Source: an uncultured Sphingomonadaceae bacterium (lineage in GTDB: Bacteria > Pseudomonadota > Alphaproteobacteria > Sphingomonadales > Sphingomonadaceae). Taken from it: 64,000 bases of DNA. The stretch lies in NCBI GenBank assembly GCA_947493955.1, contig CANLSQ010000002.1:642568-706567 (forward strand), in the 5' to 3' direction. The notes below the pieces were generated by a model. The model was given only the letters and a program-made list of their open reading frames with translations. It was not told where the DNA came from and did not search any database. Every line of letters starts with the position of its first letter. Position 1 is the stretch's first letter. A program made the position numbers and the translations under genes. This document shows, piece after piece, positions 9,592-17,840 of this stretch.

Positions 9592-10092
9592 TTAAGCGGC
9601 CTTGTCGTCCGAAGTCAGCTCCAATGGTGGCGACTTTTTCGCCATGTCCACGGTTGTCTTGGCAAGGTTTGGCGATTTGGCGCTCTTATGTTTGAATTTG
9701 CCATCGACATGACCGCCTTGTTCAATGGTGACATTTTCATAAGACACATCACCGCCAATACGAGCGCTGGAGCTGATTACCAGATCGCCGGCTTCAATCG
9801 AGCCTTCGACTGAACCAGACAGGCTGGCATTCTGCGCGACAATTGCGCCTTGAATTTTGCTCGACGGGCCTTGGACCAGAGACAGGCATCTGATGTCGCC
9901 AATGACCTCGCCGTCAATATGCAAATCGACCTTGGCTTCAATATTGCCGGTAATTACAATGCCGTCTCCGATGATGGAGAAGCTTGATCCGTTGCTTGCA
10001 CTGCTTCTAGCCACGGCTGGAGCCTGACTTTTCGGCACGCTTCTTTGGTGCGTTGGTTCGCTGTCTTGCGACGGCTTGGATTTTGAGAACAT
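9592..10092 (-). CDS. bacA: Bactofilin
   Basis: A 166-residue polymer-forming cytoskeletal protein. A flexible Ser/Pro-rich N-terminal arm (about 1-36) precedes the beta-helical bactofilin core (about 37-135), with repeating short strands such as GNIEAKVDLHIDGEVIGDI and GSVEGSIEAGDLVISS, and a lysine-rich tail. A GGAGG about nine bases upstream supports the start. The gene overlaps the 3' end of the M23 peptidase gene by 86 bases in another frame. Bactofilin-LytM pairing is known from stalked and budding alphaproteobacteria, where it affects cell shape. Confidence 0.92.
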   Translation of the reverse strand: MFSKSKPSQDSEPTHQRSVPKSQAPAVARSSASNGSSFSIIGDGIVITGNIEAKVDLHIDGEVIGDIRCLSLVQGPSSKIQGAIVAQNASLSGSVEGSIEAGDLVISSSARIGGDVSYENVTIEQGGHVDGKFKHKSAKSPNLAKTTVDMAKKSPPLELTSDDKAA

Positions 10093-11203
10093 CTGTATTA
10101 GCCTCCAGAAATGGTCGGGGGTTCACTGCTTTGCCGTTCAGCCGCACTTCAAAATGAAGATGTGTGCCAGTTGATCGCCCAGTGCTTCCCATAGCCCCCA
10201 CTTGTAATCCTTGTTTCACTTTTTGACCAGTGGTCACATGAACTTTGGAAAGATGTGCATAGCGCGTCATCAGGCCGTTGCCATGCGTAATTTCCACCGT
10301 TTTGCCATAGCCGGATTTCCATCCGGCATAGCTAACCGTGCCTCGTGCCGCAGATAATATCGGCTGGCCATAAGGTCCCTTAAAATCAATGCCATTATGC
10401 ATCGCGCCGCCACCGGTAAATGGATCGCGGCGATAACCGTAGTTGCTGGACATCATGGTAATATCTGCTGGCATGGCCGAAGGTATGGTCAGCAATGTCC
10501 GTTCCAGCTGATCCATTCGCAGCAAGGCGTTGTTTAATCGCTCCAGCGTAGGATGCAGTTCTTTTTCGCCATCGGCAAAAAACGGAATCAGCGGACCACC
10601 GACTGCTTCATTGGATGTGGCCGAGAGGGTTGCAGGATTAAGCCCAAATTCGCGAATCGCTGCTTCGGCGCGCGCGGTGCGCTTCATGGCGGCACGCGTT
10701 AGTTTGTGGGCAAAAGCAATTTGCCGGGCTTCAAGCCGGGCCAGTTCAGCGGCTTCTGGAAAAGCGGCGCTGATTTTCTTGGTATTTTCGGAGAGTTCTT
10801 TTTCCGTCTCGGTCAGGCTTTGGCTTTCTGCAGCCGTTTCTTCGCCAATAAATTGCTGGGTTATCTGCTCCATCGCATCCTGCCGCTGGATCAGGTCTTT
10901 GGCCACGCCGTCGATCGATTCCTTATATGCGGCAACCCGATTTTCGCTGCTGTTTACGGCGGCTTCTTTTTCCGCCAGCGCCATCCGCTCGCTGGTCACG
11001 GTCAGTTGATTGACCGTCATCGCCAAAGTGATCAACAGCCAAAGGCCAATGACTGAGGCTGCGGTTATAGCGACACGTTTTTGGAGCGTCCCTGAAATTG
11101 TAAGGAACCGGACCTGTCCGTTCGCTCGCATGAAAAACTCGCGATCGGTAAACAAATGATCCAGCCGGGCCAAAAGCCCTCCCTTGGTTTTGTGATTTTG
11201 CAT
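10007..11203 (-). CDS. M23-family (LytM) metallopeptidase, bactofilin partner
   Basis: A 398-residue membrane-anchored peptidoglycan hydrolase. There is one transmembrane segment near residues 45-65 (AITAASVIGLWLLITLAMTV), a long periplasmic coiled coil (about 70-190), and a C-terminal LytM domain. The zinc-site motifs are complete: H269-x3-D273 (HNGIDF) and H348/H350 in HLHFE, so it should be catalytically active. It overlaps bactofilin by 86 bases. Context and architecture match the LmdC-type partner of BacA described in Hyphomonas; assignment by analogy. Confidence 0.9.
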   Translation of the reverse strand: MQNHKTKGGLLARLDHLFTDREFFMRANGQVRFLTISGTLQKRVAITAASVIGLWLLITLAMTVNQLTVTSERMALAEKEAAVNSSENRVAAYKESIDGVAKDLIQRQDAMEQITQQFIGEETAAESQSLTETEKELSENTKKISAAFPEAAELARLEARQIAFAHKLTRAAMKRTARAEAAIREFGLNPATLSATSNEAVGGPLIPFFADGEKELHPTLERLNNALLRMDQLERTLLTIPSAMPADITMMSSNYGYRRDPFTGGGAMHNGIDFKGPYGQPILSAARGTVSYAGWKSGYGKTVEITHGNGLMTRYAHLSKVHVTTGQKVKQGLQVGAMGSTGRSTGTHLHFEVRLNGKAVNPRPFLEANTDVLKIQAVARQRTNAPKKRAEKSGSSRG

Positions 11204-11277
11204 GACCCGAAATTACTCTTACTAATCCCCGATCAGCGGTTAGCAGAGGGTCGTTAACGGGGCGAATCCTCTTCACA

Positions 11278-11294
11278 CGACTCGTGACGAGTCG
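11278..11294. repeat. Perfect 17-base palindrome, possible operator
   Basis: CGACTCGT, a single central G at 11286, then ACGAGTCG: eight-base arms with no mismatch. Two of the GANTC sites are embedded in the arms. Position and symmetry suggest a dimeric regulator or methylation-sensitive site. It is not followed by a T-run on the plus strand, so it is not an obvious terminator. Confidence 0.6.
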
Positions 11295-11320
11295 AAACAG
11301 GGATGCGGTGAGCTGCGAAA

Positions 11321-11335
11321 TTAATGTAAAATTAA
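11321..11335. promoter_or_regulatory. CtrA box (TTAA-N7-TTAA)
   Basis: TTAATGTAAAATTAA is an exact match to the full CtrA binding consensus TTAA-N7-TTAA, and the second half reads TTAACC as in many confirmed sites. It lies about 118 bases upstream of the M23 peptidase start and about 120 bases upstream of proA. Together with the GANTC cluster it suggests cell-cycle control of one or both divergent operons. Confidence 0.65.
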
Positions 11336-11453
11336 CCGACAGTAATGGATTTTTTCGATTCGTTTGTGCGATTTGTCACTTTCATGGTGACTTATTTTGA
11401 CGTCAGATTGATTCTGATTTTTGCTTATCGGAAAGCAATAGCCATGCTAGCAG

Positions 11454-12713
11454 ATGCGGATGAGTGACCATCAGCAACTTATGACCGATATGGGTCAGCG
11501 CGCACGTGCCGCTTTTGCGGTCCTATCCGGCGTGGCAAGCGCGCAGAAAGCGCGGGCTTTAACCGCGGCGGCAGCGCAATTACACGCCCATCAATCCGAG
11601 ATTTTGGCCGCTAATATTCAGGATATGGATAACGGTCGCGCAAACGGTTTGAATGACGCCATGCTCGATCGACTTATGATCAATGAAGAGCGGCTTGACG
11701 CCATTGCGTCGGCAGTGGAGGAGGTCGCGGCACTGCCCGATCCTGTCGGAGCAGTTATTGACCGAAATGAGCGGCCTAACGGCCTGATCATGGAGCGGGT
11801 GCGGGTACCGCTTGGCGTCATCGGTATCATCTACGAAAGCCGCCCCAATGTGACGGCAGACGCAGCGGCTTTGGGGCTGCGATCGGGCAATGCCGTCATC
11901 CTGCGCGGCGGATCAGAGGCGATTGAAAGCAATCGGGCAATTCACAAGGCAATGGTTGCAGGTTTGGTGGAAGCAGGGTTGCCAGAAGATGCCATCCAGC
12001 TGGTCCAAACGACCGACCGCGCAGCCGTTGGGGCGATGCTGAAAGCCTCTGGCCTCATTGACATCATCATTCCGCGCGGTGGCAAATCTCTCGTGGCGCG
12101 AGTGCAGGAAGAGGCTCGCGTGCCAGTCCTGGCGCACCTCGATGGCATTTGTCACACTTATATCGGCAAGGCGGCCGACCAGGACAAAGCGATTGCCATC
12201 GCGGTCAACGCCAAGATGCGCCGCACCGGGGTTTGCGGAGCGATGGAAACATTGCTGATCGATCAGGACTATCCCGCTCCCGGGCCATTGTTAAGAGCGC
12301 TGCTTGACGAAGGATGCGAAATACGCGGCGACGATGCGATCATGGAACTTGATCCGCGCACTGTATCTGCGGATGCCCAAGACTGGGATACGGAATATCT
12401 GGCACCTATAGTGTCTGTACGGATGGTCGGCGGACTGGATGAAGCGCTGGCCCATATCGCAGAACATGGCTCTCATCATACTGACGTGGTTGTGACGGAA
12501 GATGAGGCATTGGCCGATCAGTTCATTCAGCGCGCAGATAGCGCAATTGTGATGTGGAATGCCTCGAGCCAATTTGCCGATGGCGGAGAATTCGGGCTCG
12601 GCGCAGAGATCGGCATTTCCACAGGACGCCTGCACGCCCGCGGCCCTGTCGCGCTGGAAGGACTGACCACCTATAAATGGGTCGTACGCGGAACGGGGCA
12701 GATACGGCCTTGA
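11454..12713 (+). CDS. proA: Gamma-glutamyl phosphate reductase
   Basis: A 419-residue NADPH-dependent enzyme that makes glutamate-5-semialdehyde in proline synthesis. Family runs include VPLGVIGIIYESRPNVTADA, NAVILRGGSEAI, IIPRGGKSLV and the catalytic cysteine in MRRTGVCGAMETLL. The next in-frame ATG (11460) is an equally possible start; neither has a clear Shine-Dalgarno. The stop overlaps the start of the next gene (TGATG). Confidence 0.96.
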   Translation: MRMSDHQQLMTDMGQRARAAFAVLSGVASAQKARALTAAAAQLHAHQSEILAANIQDMDNGRANGLNDAMLDRLMINEERLDAIASAVEEVAALPDPVGAVIDRNERPNGLIMERVRVPLGVIGIIYESRPNVTADAAALGLRSGNAVILRGGSEAIESNRAIHKAMVAGLVEAGLPEDAIQLVQTTDRAAVGAMLKASGLIDIIIPRGGKSLVARVQEEARVPVLAHLDGICHTYIGKAADQDKAIAIAVNAKMRRTGVCGAMETLLIDQDYPAPGPLLRALLDEGCEIRGDDAIMELDPRTVSADAQDWDTEYLAPIVSVRMVGGLDEALAHIAEHGSHHTDVVVTEDEALADQFIQRADSAIVMWNASSQFADGGEFGLGAEIGISTGRLHARGPVALEGLTTYKWVVRGTGQIRP

Positions 12714-13156
12714 TGTTTGCGACATTGGACTTCGGACAAAAGCTACTCGTTGTCGGCGGGATATTGAGCCTGATTGCCAGCCTTCTTCATGTTGGCGTGA
12801 TTATTGGTGGCCCGGATTGGTATCGATTTTTCGGTGCGGGCGAAGACATGGCTCAATTGGCGGAAAGAGGATCGCTTTATCCGGTCCTGATAACCATGGG
12901 AATTGCATCGATTATAGCGATTTGGGCTTGGTTTGCATTCGCCGGAGCTGGACTCGTTTGGAAGCCACCGCTGCTGCGAACCGGTTTGGTTGTCATAAGC
13001 GTGGTCTATCTGGCACGCGGCCTAATAATATTCCCTATGGCTTTATTTGTCCCCGAGAAGATCAATAGTTTCGCCGTTTGGAGTTCGCTGATTGTACTGA
13101 TCTATGGACTTTTCTATGCGGTGGGTATCTGGAAAAGCTGGTCATCCCTGTCATGA
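12713..13156 (+). CDS. Small four-helix membrane protein, unknown function
   Basis: 147 residues with four hydrophobic segments (LLVVGGILSLIASLLHVGVII, LITMGIASIIAIWAWFAFAG, LVVISVVYLARGLIIFPMALF, VWSSLIVLIYGLFYAVGIW). The start at 12713 is fixed by the TGATG overlap with the proA stop. Its own stop overlaps the nadD start (ATGA), so it is translationally embedded between proA and nadD. I do not recognise a characterised family. Confidence 0.75.
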   Translation: MFATLDFGQKLLVVGGILSLIASLLHVGVIIGGPDWYRFFGAGEDMAQLAERGSLYPVLITMGIASIIAIWAWFAFAGAGLVWKPPLLRTGLVVISVVYLARGLIIFPMALFVPEKINSFAVWSSLIVLIYGLFYAVGIWKSWSSLS

Positions 13157-13794
13157 AAACCACAGGCCTTCTGGGCGGTTCCTTTAACCCTGCCCATGGT
13201 GCGCATCGCTCGATCAGCCTGTTTGCGATGGAGGAACTGGCGCTCGACGAACTTTGGTGGTTGGTATCGCCCGGTAATCCGCTGAAAGAAGGTTCCACAG
13301 ACATGGCGCCGCTTGGTGCGCGGTTGGCATCGGCCCGAAAAATGGCGAGACGTAGTGCCATTAAGCCAACGGCTATCGAACAGATGCTTGGCACCCGATA
13401 CACTTATGATACTCTTCGTGCGTTGGTTCACCGCTATCCGAAACGGCAATTTGTTTGGATCATGGGAGCCGACAATCTGGCGCAATTTCACCGCTGGAAA
13501 GACTGGCGGAAAATAGCCCGTTTATTGCCGATTGCAGTTATTGCGCGGCACGGCTATAATGATGATGCTCTTGCGGCACCCGCAATGGCATGGCTCCGGC
13601 GCTCCGTCCGGCCCGCGAGCCAGCGTATGAACTGGACTGAATGGAGTACGCCAGCGCTGACATTTTTGCGCTATCGTCCCGACCCCCGCTCGGCCACCGC
13701 GATCCGGATGGCCCGGCCCCATTGGCACCGGCAATATGCAAATCACTGCGTTCGCGACGCTGTGACGCGTAAATTGATTTGCCAAACAGATTGA
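13153..13794 (+). CDS. nadD: Nicotinate-nucleotide adenylyltransferase
   Basis: 213 residues. It adenylates nicotinate mononucleotide in NAD synthesis. The nucleotidyltransferase motif reads GLLGGSFNPAHGAH, with both histidines kept but Ala in the usual Gly position before the second one. WIMGADNLAQFHRW and the C-terminal RSATAIR (equivalent to ISSTxIR) are also present. The start at 13153 is set by homology and the ATGA overlap; the frame is open further upstream. Confidence 0.93.
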   Translation: MKTTGLLGGSFNPAHGAHRSISLFAMEELALDELWWLVSPGNPLKEGSTDMAPLGARLASARKMARRSAIKPTAIEQMLGTRYTYDTLRALVHRYPKRQFVWIMGADNLAQFHRWKDWRKIARLLPIAVIARHGYNDDALAAPAMAWLRRSVRPASQRMNWTEWSTPALTFLRYRPDPRSATAIRMARPHWHRQYANHCVRDAVTRKLICQTD

Positions 13795-13805
13795 TAGGAT
13801 TTGAA

Positions 13806-14216
13806 TTGACGAAATCGAAAAGCAAAGCACTGAAATCCGTTGATTCCAAAGAAGGAAAAGCCGAATCAGATGCCCTTTATGCTCTCGTGATGAAATCGCT
13901 CGACGATGATCAGGCACAGGATATTGTGACGATCGGACTTGAGGGCAAAAGCAATATTGCCGATCATATGGTGATTGCTGAAGGGCGTTCGACCCGGCAG
14001 GTCGCATCAATGGCCCAAAAACTGGTGGAGCGCATCAAGCAAGCTGGCGGAGAGGCACGTATTGAGGGCCTCGCCAATGCCGACTGGGTGTTGATTGATG
14101 CGGGTGATGTGATTGTTCATCTCTTCCGTCCCGAAGTGCGCAGTTTCTATAATCTGGAGCGTATGTGGGCAGTGGGTGAAGAAGATGCACCAGAAGCTGA
14201 GGCCGCGGAAGTCTAA
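13806..14216 (+). CDS. rsfS: Ribosome silencing factor RsfS
   Basis: About 136 residues of the DUF143/Iojap family, which binds L14 and blocks subunit joining under starvation. Motifs: DIVTIGLEGKSNIADHMVIA, GLANADWVLIDAGDVIVHLF and RSFYNLERMW. I prefer the TTG at 13806 because an AGGA lies six bases upstream; another TTG at 13779 would overlap nadD. It is followed by an acidic tail. It lies in the common nadD-rsfS-rlmH order. Confidence 0.9.
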   Translation: MTKSKSKALKSVDSKEGKAESDALYALVMKSLDDDQAQDIVTIGLEGKSNIADHMVIAEGRSTRQVASMAQKLVERIKQAGGEARIEGLANADWVLIDAGDVIVHLFRPEVRSFYNLERMWAVGEEDAPEAEAAEV

Positions 14217-14234
14217 AAAGGGCGGTTTTCAAAC

Positions 14235-14657
14235 ATGAGGCTCCATATCGTCGCTCGCGGAAAAATCGGCCGCAGTCCCGAACAGGAGCTGGTGGAGCGT
14301 TATGTCAAGCGGATCAGCTGGGATGTGAAGTTGAGTGAACTGCCTGAGCAGGGCGGGAAAACTCCGAAAATGAGCGATCAGACGAAAATCATCGCACTTG
14401 ATGAAACCGGAGAGAACTGGACCAGCAAGGCCTTTGCAAAGGTTCTGAATAGCTGGCGCGACAATGGGGTGCGCGAGGCGCGCTTCCTTATCGGAGCGGC
14501 GGACGGTTTGACTGAAGAAGAGCGCAGCAGCGCCGACCATTTCTTCTCCTTTGGCAAAGCGACCTGGCCGCATCTGATGGCCAGAGCCATGCTGGCCGAG
14601 CAGCTGTTTCGGGCGACTGCAATCATCGCCAACCATCCTTATCATCGAGAGGGCTAA
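14235..14657 (+). CDS. rlmH: 23S rRNA (pseudouridine1915-N3)-methyltransferase
   Basis: 140 residues, the exact family size, of the SPOUT class. Markers: MRLHIVARGKIG start, IIALDETGENWTSKAFA, FLIGAADGL (SAM loop) and the C-terminal LAEQLFRATAIIANHPYHR. It methylates pseudouridine 1915 in helix 69. Adjacent to rsfS and envC as in other alphaproteobacteria. Confidence 0.96.
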   Translation: MRLHIVARGKIGRSPEQELVERYVKRISWDVKLSELPEQGGKTPKMSDQTKIIALDETGENWTSKAFAKVLNSWRDNGVREARFLIGAADGLTEEERSSADHFFSFGKATWPHLMARAMLAEQLFRATAIIANHPYHREG

Positions 14658-14660
14658 GGA

Positions 14661-15857
14661 GTGCTGCGCTGGCTTTTTCTGCTGCTCGGTCTGGCCGCCA
14701 TCGGTGCTTTTTTTGCAGGGACTCTGACTGCTCAAACCCCCGGACCGTCACTGGAAGAACAACAGCGATCGCTGGTTTCCGCTCGCGAACAATCGGATAA
14801 GGCCCGTCAACGCAGCGATGCTTTGCGCCGTCAGGCGGAGGCGTCAACCAATGAAGCAGACCGAATCGGTATCGAAGCGGCCGCGCTCGCCGCGCGCATA
14901 CAGGCCGCGGAAGCCGATATCCGTGCGGCACGGTCCCGCATTGCGATTGTTGAACGCTTGCAGCAGCGTCAGCGCGCCCGGTTGGCCGAGAAACAGGGGC
15001 CGGTGGTGCGACTGACCGCCGCACTGCAGATGATGACGCGTAAACCCACCGCGCTGGCTTTGGTCGAACCGCGGTCACTCGATGAACTCATCTACATCCG
15101 CTCCATCATGTCGACAGTGGTTCCTGAGATCGAACAGCGTACCGCCAATTTGCGCCGCGAAGTGCAGCAGGGCGAAAAGTTGCGAGCGCAGTCTGCCCGG
15201 GCAATAGCTTCGCTGAATGAAAGCCAGCAACGCCTGGCACAGCGGCGTAAACAGCTGGCCGGTTTGCAAGCCAATGAACGGATTGAGGCCCGGCAATTTT
15301 CGGATGATGCCGGTCTGGAACAGGATCGCGCTCTGGCCTTGGGCGAAGAAGCAAGGGATATACTCGACCTGATGGATCAAATTCGCGAAAGCGGCGCTGT
15401 TCGCGAATCGCTGTCCCGGCTGGATGGTCCGCTGTTGCGTCCCAACCAGAATGGCGATGGTCCTGTCCGCAACCGGGCGCGTCCGGCCGACGTTGCAAAC
15501 GCCTATCGGTTGCCGGTTGTTGGCGATATCGTAACGGGTTTGGGTGAGATATCAGATAGCGGTTATCGTTCCCGCGGTCTGACCATAGCGGTAGATCCAG
15601 GGGCTCAGATAGTCGCACCGGCGGCGGGGCGGGTCGCTTTTGCCGGGCGCTATCGCGACTACGGGAATATCCTTATCATCGAACATGACGAGAAATGGAC
15701 CAGCCTGATCACCAATATGGCGACGACCAGTGCAACCGTGGGTGATGAAGTGGTTCAAGGAGCTCCAATTGGCCGATCAGGCCAAAATGACCCCGAAGTG
15801 ACCGTGGAACTGCGGCGCAATGGGCGTCCGATCGATATTGCCGCTCTTGTGGGATGA
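14661..15857 (+). CDS. EnvC-like murein hydrolase activator with degenerate LytM domain
   Basis: 398 residues with a signal peptide or anchor (LFLLLGLAAIGAFFAGTLTA), a long coiled coil from about 30 to 245, and a C-terminal LytM fold (GYRSRGLTIAV onward, RYRDYGNILIIEH). The zinc ligands are missing: the HxxxD position reads SRGLTIAV and the HxH position reads TVELRRNG. Such loss is typical of EnvC-type activators of amidases in septum splitting rather than of active peptidases. The start is GTG at 14661 with AAGGA immediately ahead, overlapping the rlmH stop region. Confidence 0.85.
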   Translation: MLRWLFLLLGLAAIGAFFAGTLTAQTPGPSLEEQQRSLVSAREQSDKARQRSDALRRQAEASTNEADRIGIEAAALAARIQAAEADIRAARSRIAIVERLQQRQRARLAEKQGPVVRLTAALQMMTRKPTALALVEPRSLDELIYIRSIMSTVVPEIEQRTANLRREVQQGEKLRAQSARAIASLNESQQRLAQRRKQLAGLQANERIEARQFSDDAGLEQDRALALGEEARDILDLMDQIRESGAVRESLSRLDGPLLRPNQNGDGPVRNRARPADVANAYRLPVVGDIVTGLGEISDSGYRSRGLTIAVDPGAQIVAPAAGRVAFAGRYRDYGNILIIEHDEKWTSLITNMATTSATVGDEVVQGAPIGRSGQNDPEVTVELRRNGRPIDIAALVG

Positions 15858-15870
15858 AATGGCCAGTAAA

Positions 15871-15897
15871 ATGACGTTCGTCGATGATTAACGTCAT
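15871..15897. repeat. Inverted repeat between envC-like gene and ctpA
   Basis: ATGACGTT (15871-15878) and AACGTCAT (15890-15897) are perfect eight-base inverted arms around an 11-base loop, 13 bases after the envC-like stop. No T-run follows, so a terminator is uncertain; an operator for the downstream S41 protease gene is possible. Confidence 0.4.
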
Positions 15898-15974
15898 AGT
15901 TGGTTAAGGTCCTTGGCATTACCGCATTTTCAGGCCTATATTTAAGGCATATCAAGACTCACAGGATTTTGACT

Positions 15975-17339
15975 ATGAAAAAGCCCTTTCTGCAAGCAAC
16001 CGCTCTGGTTCTGACCGTCGCGCTGTTGCCCGCAACCACGTCTGCCATTTCTGCTGTCGATGCGAATACCTATCGCGAGATGGAACAGTTTATGAGCGTG
16101 TTTGACCGGGTTCGGACGGATTATGTCGATCAGGTGGATGATGCGGACCTGATCAAGGGCGCGATTAACGGCATGCTCGGCAGCCTTGATCCGCACAGCA
16201 GTTTTTTGGATGCGCGTGATTTTGAAAACCTGCGGACGCAGACAGACGGTAATTATGGCGGTCTAGGCCTTTCCGTTACGATGGAAGATGGTGCTGTCAA
16301 AGTGATCGCACCGTTCAAGGACACACCAGCGGACAAAGCCGGTGTGAAGGCTGGCGACTATATTACCCACATTAACGGAGCGCTGATCTACGGCGGATCG
16401 CTTGATGAAGCGGTTGAGGAGATGCGCGGTAAACCGGGTTCTCCTATCGAATTGACAATTGTACGCCCCGGCCGGGACAAACCGTTTGACGTTTCCATGA
16501 ACCGTGCGGTTATTGACCTGAAACCTGTCACCTGGGAAGTCAAAGACAAGGTTGGTGTGATCAGTATTAACAGCTTCTCAAACGATACCGGTGCGGATGT
16601 GAAAGCGGCCATTGTCGGTATCGACAAGGCGCTTGGAAAAAAACCATTGGGCTATGTTCTCGACATGCGCTCCAATCCCGGCGGCCTGCTTGATGAAGCA
16701 GTCAACGTATCTGACGTGTTCCTGTCGCGCGGAGAAATTGTGTCGCAGCGCGGTCGCGGAAAATCTGACATTGAACGCTATTTTGCGAAAAGTGGTGATG
16801 CGGCCAATGGCTTGCCGGTTATCGTCCTGATCGATGCGGGTTCCGCCTCGGCTTCGGAGATTGTTGCCGGCGCCTTGCAGGACCATCATCGCGGTCTGGT
16901 CATGGGTGAACGCAGCTTTGGTAAGGGATCGGTGCAGACATTGCTGCCGCTCTCCAATACCTCTGCTCTGCGGCTGACCACGGCGCGTTATTACACACCG
17001 TCTGGCAAATCGGTGCAGGAAGGCGGAATTGAACCGGATATCATGGTTCCGCAATTATCGGATCCTGATTACAAAACCCGTCCGCGTTTCCGCGAATCCG
17101 ATTTGCGCAGGCATCTTATCAACGAAGTGAAGCTGGAAGATGACGTGTTGGAAGAAGACGCCAAGGATGATCCGCGTTTCACGCAAACGGCCGAAGAGCT
17201 GGAAAAAGAAGGCATCGAAGATTTTCAGCTGCATTATGCTTTGCAAACCATTGGTCGTTTGGGGCCAGAAGGTCTGAAAGTAGCTATGAACAAAGCTGCG
17301 GCAAAAAAGCCTGCGAAACCGGTAACTGCTAAAAACTAG
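15975..17339 (+). CDS. ctpA: Carboxy-terminal processing protease, S41 family
   Basis: 454 residues with a signal peptide (MKKPFLQATALVLTVALLPA, AxA-like end). It has an N-terminal helical part, a PDZ domain (about 85-165, with the GGLGLSV carboxylate-binding run) and an S41 catalytic domain with serine in GSASASEIVAGAL and lysine in RSFGKGSVQ. It degrades or trims periplasmic proteins such as cell-wall hydrolases. The start at 15975 follows AGGA by about eight bases; an upstream in-frame ATG at 15900 lacks support. Located right after envC, a common order. Confidence 0.93.
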   Translation: MKKPFLQATALVLTVALLPATTSAISAVDANTYREMEQFMSVFDRVRTDYVDQVDDADLIKGAINGMLGSLDPHSSFLDARDFENLRTQTDGNYGGLGLSVTMEDGAVKVIAPFKDTPADKAGVKAGDYITHINGALIYGGSLDEAVEEMRGKPGSPIELTIVRPGRDKPFDVSMNRAVIDLKPVTWEVKDKVGVISINSFSNDTGADVKAAIVGIDKALGKKPLGYVLDMRSNPGGLLDEAVNVSDVFLSRGEIVSQRGRGKSDIERYFAKSGDAANGLPVIVLIDAGSASASEIVAGALQDHHRGLVMGERSFGKGSVQTLLPLSNTSALRLTTARYYTPSGKSVQEGGIEPDIMVPQLSDPDYKTRPRFRESDLRRHLINEVKLEDDVLEEDAKDDPRFTQTAEELEKEGIEDFQLHYALQTIGRLGPEGLKVAMNKAAAKKPAKPVTAKN

Positions 17340-17349
17340 GAAGCCAGAT

Positions 17350-17829
17350 ATGGCCCTTTCCCGTGCAGCCTTATGGCTGTCTTTGATCATCCCGTCATCT
17401 TTGCTCGGTGGGGCTTTGATCAGCGAATATGGCTTTGGCCTTTATCCTTGCGAAATGTGCATGTGGCAGCGTTGGCCGCATCTCGCGGCGATAATTTTTG
17501 CAATGGGTGCACTGCTTTTGCGCAAGCAGACGGCTTCCTTGTTGCTCCTGCTTTTGGCCGCTATGGGTATTTTGACCAGCGGCTTGATTGGTGGTTTCCA
17601 CGCCGGAGTTGAATATGGCTGGTGGGAAGGGATCACGTCCTGCGCAACCAACGTCCCAGCTGGCGGTGATATGCTCGATTCGATCATGAACGCGCCGTTG
17701 GTGCGCTGTGATGTTGCGCCATGGTCCCTGTTTGGAATTTCTCTGGCCGGATATAATTTCCTCTTGTCTGTTGGCGGCGCGATGCTCATCTTGGTGTTGA
17801 TGGCAATGGGCCGGAAAGACGGGGCCTGA
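17350..17829 (+). CDS. dsbB: Disulfide bond formation protein B family
   Basis: 159 residues with four membrane helices. The first cysteine pair is C34/C37 in YPCEMCMWQRWPH, and the second pair lies in the periplasmic loop (ITSCATN ... VRCDVAPWSL). This is the layout of DsbB-type quinone-linked oxidases. It lies ten bases after ctpA with TAGGAAG serving as stop and ribosome site, and is followed closely by coq7. A DsbA partner is not in the window. Confidence 0.88.
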   Translation: MALSRAALWLSLIIPSSLLGGALISEYGFGLYPCEMCMWQRWPHLAAIIFAMGALLLRKQTASLLLLLLAAMGILTSGLIGGFHAGVEYGWWEGITSCATNVPAGGDMLDSIMNAPLVRCDVAPWSLFGISLAGYNFLLSVGGAMLILVLMAMGRKDGA

Positions 17830-17840
17830 AAGGACACGCA

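Larger units (their letters stand above)
11264..11414. promoter_or_regulatory. Cluster of five GANTC (CcrM) sites in a divergent promoter region
   Basis: GANTC pentamers occur at 11264 (GAATC), 11279 (GACTC), 11289 (GAGTC), 11357 (GATTC) and 11410 (GATTC): five in 151 bases, where about 0.6 would be expected by chance at one per 256. GANTC is the methylation target of the cell-cycle methyltransferase CcrM in alphaproteobacteria. The cluster lies between the leftward M23/bactofilin genes and rightward proA. Confidence 0.7.
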
